Shown: positions 51,627-60,476 of the stretch, one piece after another
Numbering within the stretch: the first letter of the stretch is position 1
Layout of the letters: the number at the start of each line of letters is the position of its first letter
Assembly: GCF_003399635.1 (NCBI RefSeq)
Contig: NZ_NBXB01000029.1
Coordinates: 186,001 to 250,000 of the forward strand
DNA: 64,000 nt
Reading direction: 5' to 3'
Source of the DNA: Subtercola boreus
GTDB lineage: Bacteria; Actinomycetota; Actinomycetes; Actinomycetales; Microbacteriaceae
Notes under the pieces: model-generated
Database searches by the model: none
What the model saw: the letters and a program-made list of their open reading frames with translations, nothing else
What the model was told of the DNA's origin: nothing
Position numbers and translations under genes: made by a program

Positions 51627-53921
51627 ATGACCGAGGACGAATCGACCGAGACCGCCGCCGAGACCGCCGCAGATCCGACTACCGACGCCGCCGCTGATGC
51701 CGCGGCAGAACCCGCCGCCGAGATCACCTTCGACGGCGAGCTCTACCCCGCGCGCCCGGCCCGACTCCGGCCCCGGGCGAACCTGCGGGCCAGCCGCATC
51801 CAGCGTTCGTTCTCCGATCCGCGCTCCGCCGACGCGTCGAACGTCTCCTACGTCGAATGGCTGATCCGGCAGTCGATGCTCCGCGACGCCCAGGTGCTCT
51901 CGCGCGGTCTGTCCGGCCAGCCGAGCATGTGGCGAAACCCCTACGCGAAGCCGGATGCCCGGCGCGCCATCCGCACCGCGTCCGTCTGGTTCACCGCCTA
52001 CCCCATCTCGCTCATCACCGAACCGGGCGTCTCCTACCTCGGCGCCCTCGGCGACGAGCGGCTCTGGGCTGCTTTCGAGACCATCGGCATCTCGGCCGTG
52101 CACACGGGCCCGGTGAAGCGTGCAGGCGGCATCACGGGCTGGAGCACGACGGCCAGCGTCGATGGCCACTTCGACCGCATCTCCACCCAGATCGACCCCG
52201 CCTTCGGGTCGGAAGACGAGTTCCGCATCCTCTCGGATGTCGCCGACCACCACGGTGGCAGCGTCATCGACGACATCGTGCCCGGCCACACCGGCAAGGG
52301 CGCCGACTTCCGCCTCGCCGAGATGGCCTACAAGGACTACCCCGGCATCTACCACATGGTCGAGATCCCGGAGGAGAGCTGGGGCCTCTTGCCCGAGGTG
52401 CCCGCGGGCCGGGACTCGGTGAACCTCAACAAGGAGACCGAGCACCAACTCGCCGAGCAGGGCTTCATCATCGGCGAACTGCAGCGCGTGATCTTCTACT
52501 CCCCCGGCCAGAAGGACACCAACTGGAGTGCAACCGGCCCGGTGCTCGGCGTCGACGGCATCACGCGTCGCTGGGTCTACCTGCACTACTTCAAGCAGGG
52601 CCAGCCCTCGATCAACTGGCTCGACCCCACCTTCGCCGGCATGCGCCTCGTGATCGGCGACGCCCTGCACTCCCTCGGCGACCTCGGTTCGAGCGCGCTC
52701 CGCCTCGATGCCAACGGCTTCCTCGGTGTGGAGAAGAGCGCCTCCGGCAGCCCGGCCTGGTCGGAGGGCCACCCGCTCTCCGAGGCGGCCAACCACCTGA
52801 TCGCGGGCATGGTACGGAAGGTCGGTGGCTTCAGCTTCCAGGAGCTGAACCTCACGATCGAGGACATCCGCGACACCGGCCGCGTCGGCGCAGACCTGTC
52901 GTACGACTTCATCAACCGGCCTGCCTACCAGCACGCGCTGGCGATGGGAGACACCGAGTTCCTGCGGCTGACGCTCCGCACCTCCCTGAGCCTCGGCGTC
53001 GAACCCGTCAGCCTCGTGCACGCCCTGCAGAACCACGACGAGCTCACCTACGAGCTGCTGCACTGGGAGACCCTGCACCGCACCGACCTGTACGCATTCC
53101 GCGACGTGGAGATCACCGGCGGCCAGCTCGCCGAGACCGTGCGCGCCGACCTCGTGGCGAAGCTCACCGGCGAAGCCGCCGACTACAACATGGTCTTCAC
53201 CACCAACGGCATCGCCTGCACCACCGCGTCGGTCATCGCCGCGACGCAGGGCCACACCACGCTGGCGTCGATCACCGAGACGGATGTGGAGAGCATTCGT
53301 GCCGCCCACCTCTGCCTGGTGCGCTTCAACGCCTGGCAGCCCGGCGTGTTCGCCCTCTCCGCCTGGGACCTGCTCGGCATGCTGCCGGTGCCCGCGTCCG
53401 AGGTGCGCGACCTGATCGCCGACGGCGACACCCGCTGGATCGAGCGCGGCGCCCACGACCTGATGAACGTCTTCCCCGAGGCCACCGCCTCGAGTTCGGG
53501 CATGCCCCGGGGCCGGTCGCTCTACGGATCGCTGCCCGAGCAACTCGAGACGCCCGGGTCGTTCGCGCTGTCGGTGCGGCAGATCCTCGATCTCCGCTCC
53601 TCGTACGGACTCGACATCGCCAGCCAGGTCGACATCCCGGATGTCGCCCACCCCGGCATGCTCGTCATGGTGCACCGCCTCGACGAGGGCGACGCCACGG
53701 TCGAGGATCCGCGCCTGCAGATCACCGTGCTGAACTTCACCGGCGAGCCGATCGAGGGCACCGTGCGCTCCGACGCGCTGGTCGCCCGCCGCGCCGTGGT
53801 CGACGCCACGACCCACGAGGAGACGGGGCGGGTGGATGATCTGCAGAGCTTCTCCGTGAGCCTGCCGCCTTACGGCGGCCTGTTCCTCATCATCGAGCCG
53901 GAGGTCGACGCCGCTTCGTGA
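51627..53921 (+). CDS. Trehalose-synthase-like GH13 alpha-amylase family enzyme
   Basis: 764 residues. A 35-residue acidic/Ala-rich tail and about 75 extra residues precede a GH13 barrel. Region I is [12 protein letters not shown], nucleophile Asp361 in RLDANGF, acid/base Glu406 in FQELNL, and Asp471 in QNHDEL, so the catalytic triad is intact. [20 protein letters not shown] resembles trehalose synthase and sucrose isomerase-type enzymes. The N-terminal region ([20 protein letters not shown]) differs from the common TreS start. It probably isomerises or transfers glucosyl units; exact reaction uncertain. Confidence 0.8.
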   Translation: MTEDESTETAAETAADPTTDAAADAAAEPAAEITFDGELYPARPARLRPRANLRASRIQRSFSDPRSADASNVSYVEWLIRQSMLRDAQVLSRGLSGQPSMWRNPYAKPDARRAIRTASVWFTAYPISLITEPGVSYLGALGDERLWAAFETIGISAVHTGPVKRAGGITGWSTTASVDGHFDRISTQIDPAFGSEDEFRILSDVADHHGGSVIDDIVPGHTGKGADFRLAEMAYKDYPGIYHMVEIPEESWGLLPEVPAGRDSVNLNKETEHQLAEQGFIIGELQRVIFYSPGQKDTNWSATGPVLGVDGITRRWVYLHYFKQGQPSINWLDPTFAGMRLVIGDALHSLGDLGSSALRLDANGFLGVEKSASGSPAWSEGHPLSEAANHLIAGMVRKVGGFSFQELNLTIEDIRDTGRVGADLSYDFINRPAYQHALAMGDTEFLRLTLRTSLSLGVEPVSLVHALQNHDELTYELLHWETLHRTDLYAFRDVEITGGQLAETVRADLVAKLTGEAADYNMVFTTNGIACTTASVIAATQGHTTLASITETDVESIRAAHLCLVRFNAWQPGVFALSAWDLLGMLPVPASEVRDLIADGDTRWIERGAHDLMNVFPEATASSSGMPRGRSLYGSLPEQLETPGSFALSVRQILDLRSSYGLDIASQVDIPDVAHPGMLVMVHRLDEGDATVEDPRLQITVLNFTGEPIEGTVRSDALVARRAVVDATTHEETGRVDDLQSFSVSLPPYGGLFLIIEPEVDAAS

Positions 53922-53969
53922 GTCGCGCCGGGGCTATCGCGGTGACCTCACGAGTGTGATGCTGAGGGC

Positions 53970-54155
53970 ATGGAAGAAGTTCTGTGCCTGGTCGAGGGCT
54001 GCACGAGCGTACCCGACGACGAGTTGACCCTCGATTCGAAGGGCCTCCGACTCGTGTTCGCGGCCTGCTCGGAGCACGCCCAGGACATCCGCTGGGGCGC
54101 CGTGCTCCCGCCGTCGACGGAGCTCGCCGGCCGGGGACTGATCGGTCTGGCTTGA
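53970..54155 (+). CDS. Small Cys/His-containing protein
   Basis: 61 residues: CLVEGC near the start and ACSEH at 32-36 give three Cys and one His, a possible zinc site. No strong ribosome binding site. Not recognised; codon use is consistent with a real gene but evidence is limited. Confidence 0.45.
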   Translation: MEEVLCLVEGCTSVPDDELTLDSKGLRLVFAACSEHAQDIRWGAVLPPSTELAGRGLIGLA

Positions 54156-54219
54156 ACCCGGTGGGCCCCGCAGCGCCCGGCCGGAACCGATCCCGGCAGC
54201 GCCCGGCTTGCGCAGGTCG

Positions 54220-55084
54220 TCAGAACCGGTTCGCACCGAGATAGTAGAGCCGCAGCGCCAGCGCCAGTCCCACCTGGCCCCCGGCGGATCTCGCATCGAA
54301 ATCGAGCTGTTGGCTCAGCTCGGCCACCCGCGACTGCATGGTCGAGTGATGTACACCCGACGCGGCGGCCGCCGCCCGGATACTCTCGGCCCGAACGATG
54401 AATTCGAGGTGCGGGAGGTTCCGCCGCCAGAACGGCAAGGCCGAGCCCCTGACGGGTCGGGCTGCTGGTCGGGGCTGCAGGAGGGATTGCGTTCGTGGGC
54501 ATGCCGTCGCGCACGATCGACGCCCGCACCCGCCCGACGGGTGTGACCACCACCGTGGCTCCTCCACGCGCGACTGAACCTGGTTCGCCCGCAGGTGCTG
54601 CCGCCATCAGCAGCTCACCGACGTCGACCCTCAGCCTGCGTGCTGCTGTCGCGCGCGCCTCGGGACTCTCGGCCGGATCGATCAGGATCTCCAGGTTCCG
54701 ACGGGCGATTGCAACCGGGTGGGTGCGTTCGAGCGAGATCCGCAGCCTGAACGAGAGGCGCTCGAGAACCTGCTCATCGTTGGCGCGGGCGTCGCCGGTG
54801 CGCTCGATCCACGCGAACCACCCCTCGCCGATCGCACGGGATGCCCACCGACCCGACTCCGCACTGACGGGTTCCCGCGAACAAATGCCCGCCCCGTCGA
54901 CACGCATCACCGTCTCGTCGGCGGCGAACCCGACCGCGCATCCCGTCAGAACGCTCGCCGCACGCAGCAGCGCCTCGGCCGTCGCGTGCCCCTCCACGAG
55001 AGCGTCAAAGTAGGAGATGACGCGCAGGCTCTCGCTCCCCACCGGATCGAGGGCGGTGATCCGCCCGATGAGGGGCACGATCAT
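54220..55084 (-). pseudogene. Broken PucR-type transcriptional regulator
   Basis: The N-terminal half (from about 55084: MIVPLIGRITALDPVG, VISYFDALVEGHATAEAL, RISLERTHPVAIARRN) is in one frame to about 54450. The C-terminal helix-turn-helix (AAAAASGVHHSTMQSRVAEL to LRLYYL) is in another frame ending at 54220. A frameshift lies near 54,430-54,490, and the central segment is shorter than in relatives, so some sequence is also lost. Relatives activate catabolic genes such as purine or amino-acid utilisation. Confidence 0.75.
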
Positions 55085-55187
55085 CCGGAACCCCGAACAG
55101 TCAGGCACCGAGGATGCGCCGCACCTAACGGGTCCCGTTCTCTGCAACGGCGCTCGACAGCGCGGCTGTCGGTGCCATCAGCCTGAC

Positions 55188-55648
55188 CCGAACGAAGAAC
55201 GAGACCGACTTCTGCGGCGCACCGGATGCACGGAACGGCGGTCAGCGACATGGATCGACAGCTCGGCCTCCCTGCTGGGCTCCACACCACCGACGCCAAC
55301 GCGCTGGTGCACATCCTCGCCGCACAGGATGCCGGCGCGCCGCTCACCCGGACCCAGCTCAGTCATCGCGTCGGGCTCACCGGGCGACATCCTCACTGCT
55401 CAACCGGCTCGAAGAAGCGGACACATCCGTCGTGCGCGCGACAGTGCCGACCGCCGCATCGCCACACTGCACTCGACCAAGGGTGTCGAGGAGCTGATCG
55501 ATGGATTCTTCAAGCGCTCGCCGAGCGCCTCGGTTCGGTCATGGATCACCACTCCCCCGAAGTCCTCGCGGAATTCGAGCGCTTCCTCAGCGACGTCGCC
55601 GACACGATGGGTGACTACCTGGCCGAGAAGGCCGCCGCGTCGAACTGA
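55188..55648 (+). pseudogene. Decayed MarR-family regulator
   Basis: Fragments in three frames line up as one protein: EERDRLLRR, then LHTTDANALVHILAAQDAG to SHRVGLTG, then SSLLNRLEEA, then GHIRRARDSADRRIATLHST to VEELIDGFF, then LGSVMDHHSPEVLAEFERFL to the C-terminus. The order matches a MarR winged helix, including the ADRR wing. At least four frameshifts make it non-functional. No start codon or promoter is secure. Confidence 0.75.
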
Positions 55649-55655
55649 GCCGGCT

Positions 55656-56927
55656 TCAGCGGGTGCGCGGACTCCGCGGCACCCGCAGTCGCAGCCGCAC
55701 CACGCGGTACCCGATCCCGACCACCAGCACACCGGCACCCACGAACACCGCCGGCAGCGGAAGCGTCGCCACCAGCGCGAGGCAGCCCAGCACGCCGAGC
55801 ACATGCAGAGCGCGCGGATAGCGCCGATGAGCCGGCTCCTGCGTGAAGGCGGCGGCGTTCGCCACCACGTAGTAGAGCAGCACACCGAACGACGAGAATC
55901 CGATCGCGGCCCGCAGATCGACGCTCACGACCAGCACGCAGACCACCACAGCAAGCGCGATCTCAGCGTGCTGCGGCACCTGGCGTCTCGGATGCACGGC
56001 CGCAAGCCAGCCGGGCAGGTCGCCCTGCCGGGCCATCGCGAGGCTCGTGCGACCGATTCCCGCGATCAGCGCCAGTAGCGCCCCGAGCGCTGCGGCGGCA
56101 GCGCCGACACGCACGAGCGGCGCTGCCCAGCTCCATCCTCCCGCCACGACGACATCGGTCAGCGGTGCGGTGCTCGCGGCGAGCCGCTCCGGGCCGAGCA
56201 CGGTCAGCACCGTCACCGCGAGCACGCCGTACACCACGAACGTCGCCGCCAGCGCGATCAGGATGGCGCGCGGGATCGTGCGGGCAGGGTCCTTCACCTC
56301 CTCCCCCATCGTCGCGATCCGTGCGTAGCCCGCGAAGGCGAAGAAGAGGAGCCCGCCGGACTGCAGGATGCCGTACCACCCGTGCTCGAGGAGGTCGGGT
56401 CGGGCATCCGGCACCGCCAGCCCTCCCCCCGTCGCCGCCGAGATCACGACGACAGCAAGCACCAACAGCACGAATGCCACGATCACGCGCGTCAGTGCTG
56501 CCGTCCGTGTCACACCGAACAGGTTGACCGAGGCGAGCGCCAGCACGGCGAACACAGCGACGGGCTTCTCCCAGCCGGGCGGCGAGGCGTAGGCGGCGAA
56601 CGTCAGGGCCATCGCCGCGCAGCTGGCCGTCTTGCCGACCACGAAGCTCCAGCCCGCCAGGAACCCCGGCCACGCCCCCAGTCGCTCCCGCCCGTAGATG
56701 TAGGTGCCGCCCGACGTCGGGTACTCCGCAGCGAGCTGCGCCGACGACGACGCGTTGCAGAAGGCGACGATCCCGGCGATCAGCAGTCCGACGAGCAGCC
56801 CCGCTCCCGCAGCAGCCGACGCCGGGGCGAAGGCTGCGAAGACGCCGGCCCCGATCATCGAACCGAGGCCGATGCTCACCGCGTCGACGGTGCCGAGCCT
56901 TCTCGCGAGAGCCAGGGGCGCGGTCAT
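55656..56927 (-). CDS. APC family amino acid permease
   Basis: 423 residues from ATG 56927, 12 membrane helices. Helix 1 has GLGSMIGAGVFAAFAP, the unwound substrate-binding segment of APC transporters; FFAFAGYARIATMGEEVKDPARTIPRAI is the conserved helix 6/loop motif. Probably a proton-coupled amino acid importer. GATAGT lies 6 bases before the ATG. Its regulator neighbours are pseudogenes, so its control may be lost. Confidence 0.9.
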   Translation of the reverse strand: MTAPLALARRLGTVDAVSIGLGSMIGAGVFAAFAPASAAAGAGLLVGLLIAGIVAFCNASSSAQLAAEYPTSGGTYIYGRERLGAWPGFLAGWSFVVGKTASCAAMALTFAAYASPPGWEKPVAVFAVLALASVNLFGVTRTAALTRVIVAFVLLVLAVVVISAATGGGLAVPDARPDLLEHGWYGILQSGGLLFFAFAGYARIATMGEEVKDPARTIPRAILIALAATFVVYGVLAVTVLTVLGPERLAASTAPLTDVVVAGGWSWAAPLVRVGAAAAALGALLALIAGIGRTSLAMARQGDLPGWLAAVHPRRQVPQHAEIALAVVVCVLVVSVDLRAAIGFSSFGVLLYYVVANAAAFTQEPAHRRYPRALHVLGVLGCLALVATLPLPAVFVGAGVLVVGIGYRVVRLRLRVPRSPRTR

Positions 56928-56933
56928 CCCTCC

Positions 56934-56939
56934 ACTATC
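56934..56939 (-). promoter_or_regulatory. -10 box of leaderless permease promoter
   Basis: GATAGT on the minus strand, 6 bases before ATG 56927. Confidence 0.45.
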
Positions 56940-57124
56940 ACCCGCAGAGATGAACAATCGGTGACGAAGTGGACTCAGCCGGCGATATCGGCGTCGTCGA
57001 TGGAACGACCGAGATAGGCGCGCCGAGTTTCATGGGCCCGGGGGCCAGCGAATTGTGCTCCATGACGGCCACGTCCCTAGCAACTCGCAGGTTCTGGGCG
57101 CGCCACACGGCCAAGTGCAAGGAC

Positions 57125-57168
57125 AACGTCGGCCCAGATGTCATTTCACGCCACATTGGGCCGACATT
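57125..57168 (-). terminator. Hairpin downstream of the toxin-antitoxin pair
   Basis: Arms AACGTCGGCCCAGATGT (57125-57141) and ACATTGGGCCGACATT (57153-57168) pair with one mismatch and one bulge; loop 11 bases. Positioned 24 bp after the antitoxin stop on the minus strand. Nothing else is recognised in 56,958-57,191. Confidence 0.55.
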
Positions 57169-57191
57169 GCCTCACATCAGAATGTTCTCGG

Positions 57192-57644
57192 TCAGACGAG
57201 TACGAGGTTGAGAGCCTCGGACGGTGCCCGGTAACGGTCGGCAATCTGCTCCACTGCAACGAGGACGTCCATCGACGGGGTCACTCTGCCCGCCAGATAG
57301 GAGTTCAGCCGCGGCCGTGACGTACCGAGCTCGCGGGCCAACTTGGCCTGCGTCATGCGCGTCCCCCGGTACGCCTCCCGAAGACGCTCGAGAGCCAGCT
57401 CAGCCGGCGTCGCGGTTGCTCGGGAAAGAGCCAACTCGAGAAGACCCACAGTCGATCGCGACTCGGCGGCCTCGGTCGCCTCATCGAAAACCGGTCGGAG
57501 CTCTGGATCCGTGGCGACTGCGTCGACGAGCTTTCGCCAGTCGTGGGCGTACCCTCGGTCGATGGCGGCGAGCATACCCTCGAAGCCCCATGCGGACACG
57601 GGGTCGTCCGGGGTGGCTTCGATGTTGCGGAATCGTAGCGGCAT
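57192..57644 (-). CDS. XRE-type helix-turn-helix protein, probable antitoxin
   Basis: 150 residues from ATG 57644. The C-terminal part contains a Cro/CI-type helix-turn-helix (MTQAKLARELGTSRPRLNSY, residues about 96-115); the N-terminal part (PDDPVSAWGFEGMLAAIDRG) has no recognised fold. It begins 13 bp after the nucleotidyltransferase stop on the same strand, in the usual order for AbiEii-type or HTH/NTase toxin-antitoxin pairs. Probably binds DNA upstream of the operon and neutralises the toxin. Confidence 0.75.
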   Translation of the reverse strand: MPLRFRNIEATPDDPVSAWGFEGMLAAIDRGYAHDWRKLVDAVATDPELRPVFDEATEAAESRSTVGLLELALSRATATPAELALERLREAYRGTRMTQAKLARELGTSRPRLNSYLAGRVTPSMDVLVAVEQIADRYRAPSEALNLVLV

Positions 57645-57657
57645 GGCTGCGCTCTTT

Positions 57658-58302
57658 TCAGATGAGATGTCCGGCAAGCCGCCGGCATTCGGCGATGACA
57701 TCGTCCCACTTCTGCCACCGAGCTATAAGCCCTTTGTAGGTGGGGAGATCGCGGATGCGGGACTGGTCTTTGGGAGACGGGTCGTACAGCTGTCGTGCGA
57801 GCTGCGCCTGGACAGGGCGGTCGTCGGGGTGGGTGTCATCACTGTAATAATCATCGATTCTCGACAGCACGATACCGATCCGCTTTGTCCCGAATCGGTC
57901 GGACAGAGCGGCCACATCGAGGTAGTCGCGCATCTGATTTCGCTTGACGATGAGATAACCCTTGATCCGAGCAATCTCATGGAGGGTTGGAACAGTCACT
58001 TTAGCGCCGGAACGGAGGGTGACCTGATGCACCTCGAGGGGACGTTTTCGAATGAGCTGGCGTACGCCGGCTTCGATTCCGCCCAGCTCGCCGAGGATGA
58101 TCTTTCCCGGCGTCGCGCGGTTGAGAACGAATTCGCTGTCACGATCCAGTGAGTCCAGAACAAGGTCGAATCGGTCTTGAAGATCCGTGAGGACGTGGTC
58201 GTGGTCGGTGGACATTCGATGGTGCGCAGAGAACGCCGCAGCAGTCCCGCCGACCAGCACAGCATCGGGCACCAGCTCCTGAAGCCGGGCCGCTGACGCC
58301 AG
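57658..58302 (-). CDS. AbiEii-like nucleotidyltransferase, probable toxin
   Basis: About 215 residues. Nucleotidyltransferase fold: LVGGTAAAF then MSTDHDHVLTDL with the catalytic Ser/Thr-x-Asp-x-Asp pattern, followed by LHEIARIKGYLIVKRNQMRDYLDVAAL. This matches AbiEii/MenT-type toxins that modify tRNA or nucleotides. The start is a problem: no ATG or GTG with a ribosome site lies before the fold; an in-frame CTG at 58302 gives LASAARLQELV, a GTG at 58272 would remove a helix, and a GTG at 58359 lies inside the tRNA gene. The gene begins 30 bp after the tRNA 3' end. Confidence 0.7.
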   Translation of the reverse strand: MASAARLQELVPDAVLVGGTAAAFSAHHRMSTDHDHVLTDLQDRFDLVLDSLDRDSEFVLNRATPGKIILGELGGIEAGVRQLIRKRPLEVHQVTLRSGAKVTVPTLHEIARIKGYLIVKRNQMRDYLDVAALSDRFGTKRIGIVLSRIDDYYSDDTHPDDRPVQAQLARQLYDPSPKDQSRIRDLPTYKGLIARWQKWDDVIAECRRLAGHLI

Positions 58303-58332
58303 AACGTTCGGGCAGACAAAAGAACCACGCGG

Positions 58333-58406
58333 TACCCCCAGAGGGACTCGAACCCTCACTGGGACGATTTTAAGTCGTCTGCCTCTGCCAATTGGGCTAT
58401 GGGGGC
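58333..58406 (-). tRNA. tRNA with anticodon UAA (leucine), short variable loop
   Basis: 74 bases, minus strand. Acceptor GCCCCCA pairs with TGGGGGT (G-U at the end), D-arm GCCCAATTGGCAGAGGC, anticodon arm GACGA-CTTAAAA-TCGTC with anticodon TAA, variable loop of 5 bases, T-arm GAGGG-TTCGAGT-CCCTC, discriminator A. CCA is not fully encoded (ACCG follows). Leucine tRNAs normally have a long variable arm; this one does not. Confidence 0.9.
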
Positions 58407-58416
58407 GACCCGGAGG

Positions 58417-59844
58417 TTACTCTTTCGAGACCGCTCCACCGACCGGCACCGGAGCGCCAGCGGGGCCTGGTGTGCCGGCACCCGCAGCCGCAGCTGCGGG
58501 TGCGACAGATACGGCGGCGGGAGCCGCCGGGCGGGGGCGAGAGGCGAACTCCTCGAAGGCTGCTCGCGGGTGCACGCGGGCCTCGAGCGACGCGATGTCG
58601 CGACCGAGAACGACGTTGAACGCCCAGTTGCCGATGACGCGGATCTTGCGCTCCCAGCTGGGCATGGCCAGACCGTGGTATCCACGGTGCATGACCCAGG
58701 CGGGGAAACCGGTGATGCCGATCTTGCCCGACTGGAAAGCACCGACGCCGATACCGAGGCCGGCCACGGCGCCGGCATTCTTGTGGAAGTAGTCCTTCAC
58801 GTCTTCACCGCGGAGCTCGGAGACGAGGTTCTTCGCGAGCTGCTTGCCCTGGCGCACAGCGTGCTGGGCGTTCGGCACGCAGAAACCGCCGACGCCACCA
58901 CCGGTGAGGTCGGGCACCGCTGCGACGTCGCCGGCACCCCACGCGTCGGCGACGATGCCGTCGTCGTTGATGACGCGGAGGTCGGCCTGCACGCGGAGAC
59001 GCCCGCGCTCCTCGATGGGGAGGTCGGTGTTCTTCAGCATCGGGCTGGCCATGACGCCAGCGGTCCAGACAATCGTGTCCGACTCGAAGCTCTCGCCGGT
59101 CGACAGCTCGACCACGCCACCGACAGCGGACTTCAGCTGGGTGTCGAGGTGGATCTGGGCGCCGCGCTCGGCGAGGTTCTTGATGACCCAACCCGCGGTC
59201 TTCAGCGAGACCTCGGGCATGATGCGGCCCATCGCCTCGATGAGGTGGAAGTGCGTGTCCTCGAAGGCGAGCTCGGGGTAGCTGTCGAGAAGGGCGCTGG
59301 CGAACGAGCGCATCTCGGCGAAGATCTCGATACCGGCGAAGCCGCCGCCGACCACCACGAAAGTGAGGAGACGGTCGCGCTCGGGGCCCTCGGGCAGCTG
59401 AGAGGCCTTGTCGAAGTTGGTGAGGATCCGGTCGCGGATGGCGACGGCCTCCTCGATGGTCTTGAGTCCGATGGCCTCGTCGGCAACGCCCGGGATCGGG
59501 AACGTGCGGGAGACGGATCCGGCGGTGACGACGATGATGTCGTACTCGAGGTCGTAGTCCTCACCGATGTTCGGGTGGATCGTGACCATCTTCTCGGCGT
59601 GCGTGATCTTCTCGACCTTGCCGGCGATGATCGTCGTCTTCTTGAGGTGACGACGGAGCGAGACGACCGCGTGGCGGGGCTCGATCGAACCGGAGGCGAT
59701 CTCGGGAAGGAACGGCTGGTACGTCATGTAGGGCAACGGGTCGACCACGGTGACATCGGCCTCGCCGCTCCGCAGCCACTTCTCGAGCTTCCAAGCGGTG
59801 TAGAAACCGGCGTAGCCGCCGCCGACGATCAAGATTTTCGGCAC
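58417..59844 (-). CDS. ndh: Type II NADH dehydrogenase (NAD(P)/FAD-dependent oxidoreductase)
   Basis: 475 residues. Single-subunit, non-proton-pumping NADH:quinone oxidoreductase. First FAD motif ILIVGGGYAGFYTAWKLE, second dinucleotide motif VVVGGGFAGIEIFAE, and AWGAGDVAAVPD for flavin binding. The C-terminal segment before residue 430 (MPSWERKIRVIGNW) would be the membrane-associating helix region; a Pro/Ala-rich tail of about 35 residues follows. GAGGAG lies 11 bases before the GTG. Directly adjacent to the tRNA gene on the same strand. Confidence 0.9.
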   Translation of the reverse strand: MPKILIVGGGYAGFYTAWKLEKWLRSGEADVTVVDPLPYMTYQPFLPEIASGSIEPRHAVVSLRRHLKKTTIIAGKVEKITHAEKMVTIHPNIGEDYDLEYDIIVVTAGSVSRTFPIPGVADEAIGLKTIEEAVAIRDRILTNFDKASQLPEGPERDRLLTFVVVGGGFAGIEIFAEMRSFASALLDSYPELAFEDTHFHLIEAMGRIMPEVSLKTAGWVIKNLAERGAQIHLDTQLKSAVGGVVELSTGESFESDTIVWTAGVMASPMLKNTDLPIEERGRLRVQADLRVINDDGIVADAWGAGDVAAVPDLTGGGVGGFCVPNAQHAVRQGKQLAKNLVSELRGEDVKDYFHKNAGAVAGLGIGVGAFQSGKIGITGFPAWVMHRGYHGLAMPSWERKIRVIGNWAFNVVLGRDIASLEARVHPRAAFEEFASRPRPAAPAAVSVAPAAAAAGAGTPGPAGAPVPVGGAVSKE

Positions 59845-59942
59845 AGTAAAAGGTTCTCCTCGGTCAGGTACAAGCCATCAGGCTACTACCTCCGCACCAC
59901 GAGCCCGGAACGGGTTGCCCCACCGGTGTGCCACGGAGTTGT

Positions 59943-60476
59943 TCAATGGCCCGCACTGGCCGCAGTTACAGGATACTCCTTGCACTCGCAAACGCGTGGC
60001 GACCAGTCGCCCTGTTCGAGGGCAATGTCCCCGATCGGGTTCACCCCGGGGCCCGCAGCGAGCGAGTGGGCGGCGAGAGCGTGCAGGCACTTGACCCGCA
60101 CGGGCATCCCGCCGGCGGAGATTCCGGCGATCTCGTCGACGACCGCGATGCTCTCCCGGTCGGCGAGATACTGCGCGTGGGCGGCCCGGTAGGCCTCGCC
60201 GACGGTTTCGTCGATGGAGACCAGCTCCTGCAGTGCAGGCATGATCTGCGCGGCCTCGAGGTCGGACATCGCCGCCGTCGCGGCCGGATGACTCAGGTAG
60301 TACATCGTCGGGAACGGTGTTCCATCATCCAGCCGCGGGGCGGTGGCAACGACAGTCGGCGCACCGCAGACGCAGCGTGCGGCGATGCCGAGCACGTTGC
60401 GCGCGGGGCGGCCGAGCTGGTTCGAGACGGTCAGGATGTCGAGCTCGCTGGCGGGCTCGAACGGGGGTGTGGTCAT
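59943..60476 (-). CDS. DUF501 protein
   Basis: 177 residues. VSNQLGRPARNVLGIAARC, PTMYYLSHPAATAAMSDLE, and CLHALAAHSLAAGPGVNPIGD are DUF501 signatures, with conserved cysteines in RCVCG and CLHAL. In actinobacteria it follows ftsB downstream of eno, as in M. tuberculosis Rv1025. Overlaps ftsB by 4 bp. Function unknown. Confidence 0.9.
   Translation of the reverse strand: MTTPPFEPASELDILTVSNQLGRPARNVLGIAARCVCGAPTVVATAPRLDDGTPFPTMYYLSHPAATAAMSDLEAAQIMPALQELVSIDETVGEAYRAAHAQYLADRESIAVVDEIAGISAGGMPVRVKCLHALAAHSLAAGPGVNPIGDIALEQGDWSPRVCECKEYPVTAASAGH

Noticed and set aside
51480-53816. Very long open frame antisense to the GH13 gene (about 778 codons)
   Set aside because: It is the mirror of GC-rich codon use in the sense gene; no conserved domain is readable and the sense protein has a complete catalytic triad.
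56938-57156. 72-codon minus-strand frame between the permease and antitoxin genes
   Set aside because: It runs across the terminator hairpin, has no ribosome site and no recognisable motif.
58303-58359. GTG start of the nucleotidyltransferase inside the tRNA gene
   Set aside because: It would encode tRNA sequence as protein and is not conserved-looking; the fold begins further on.
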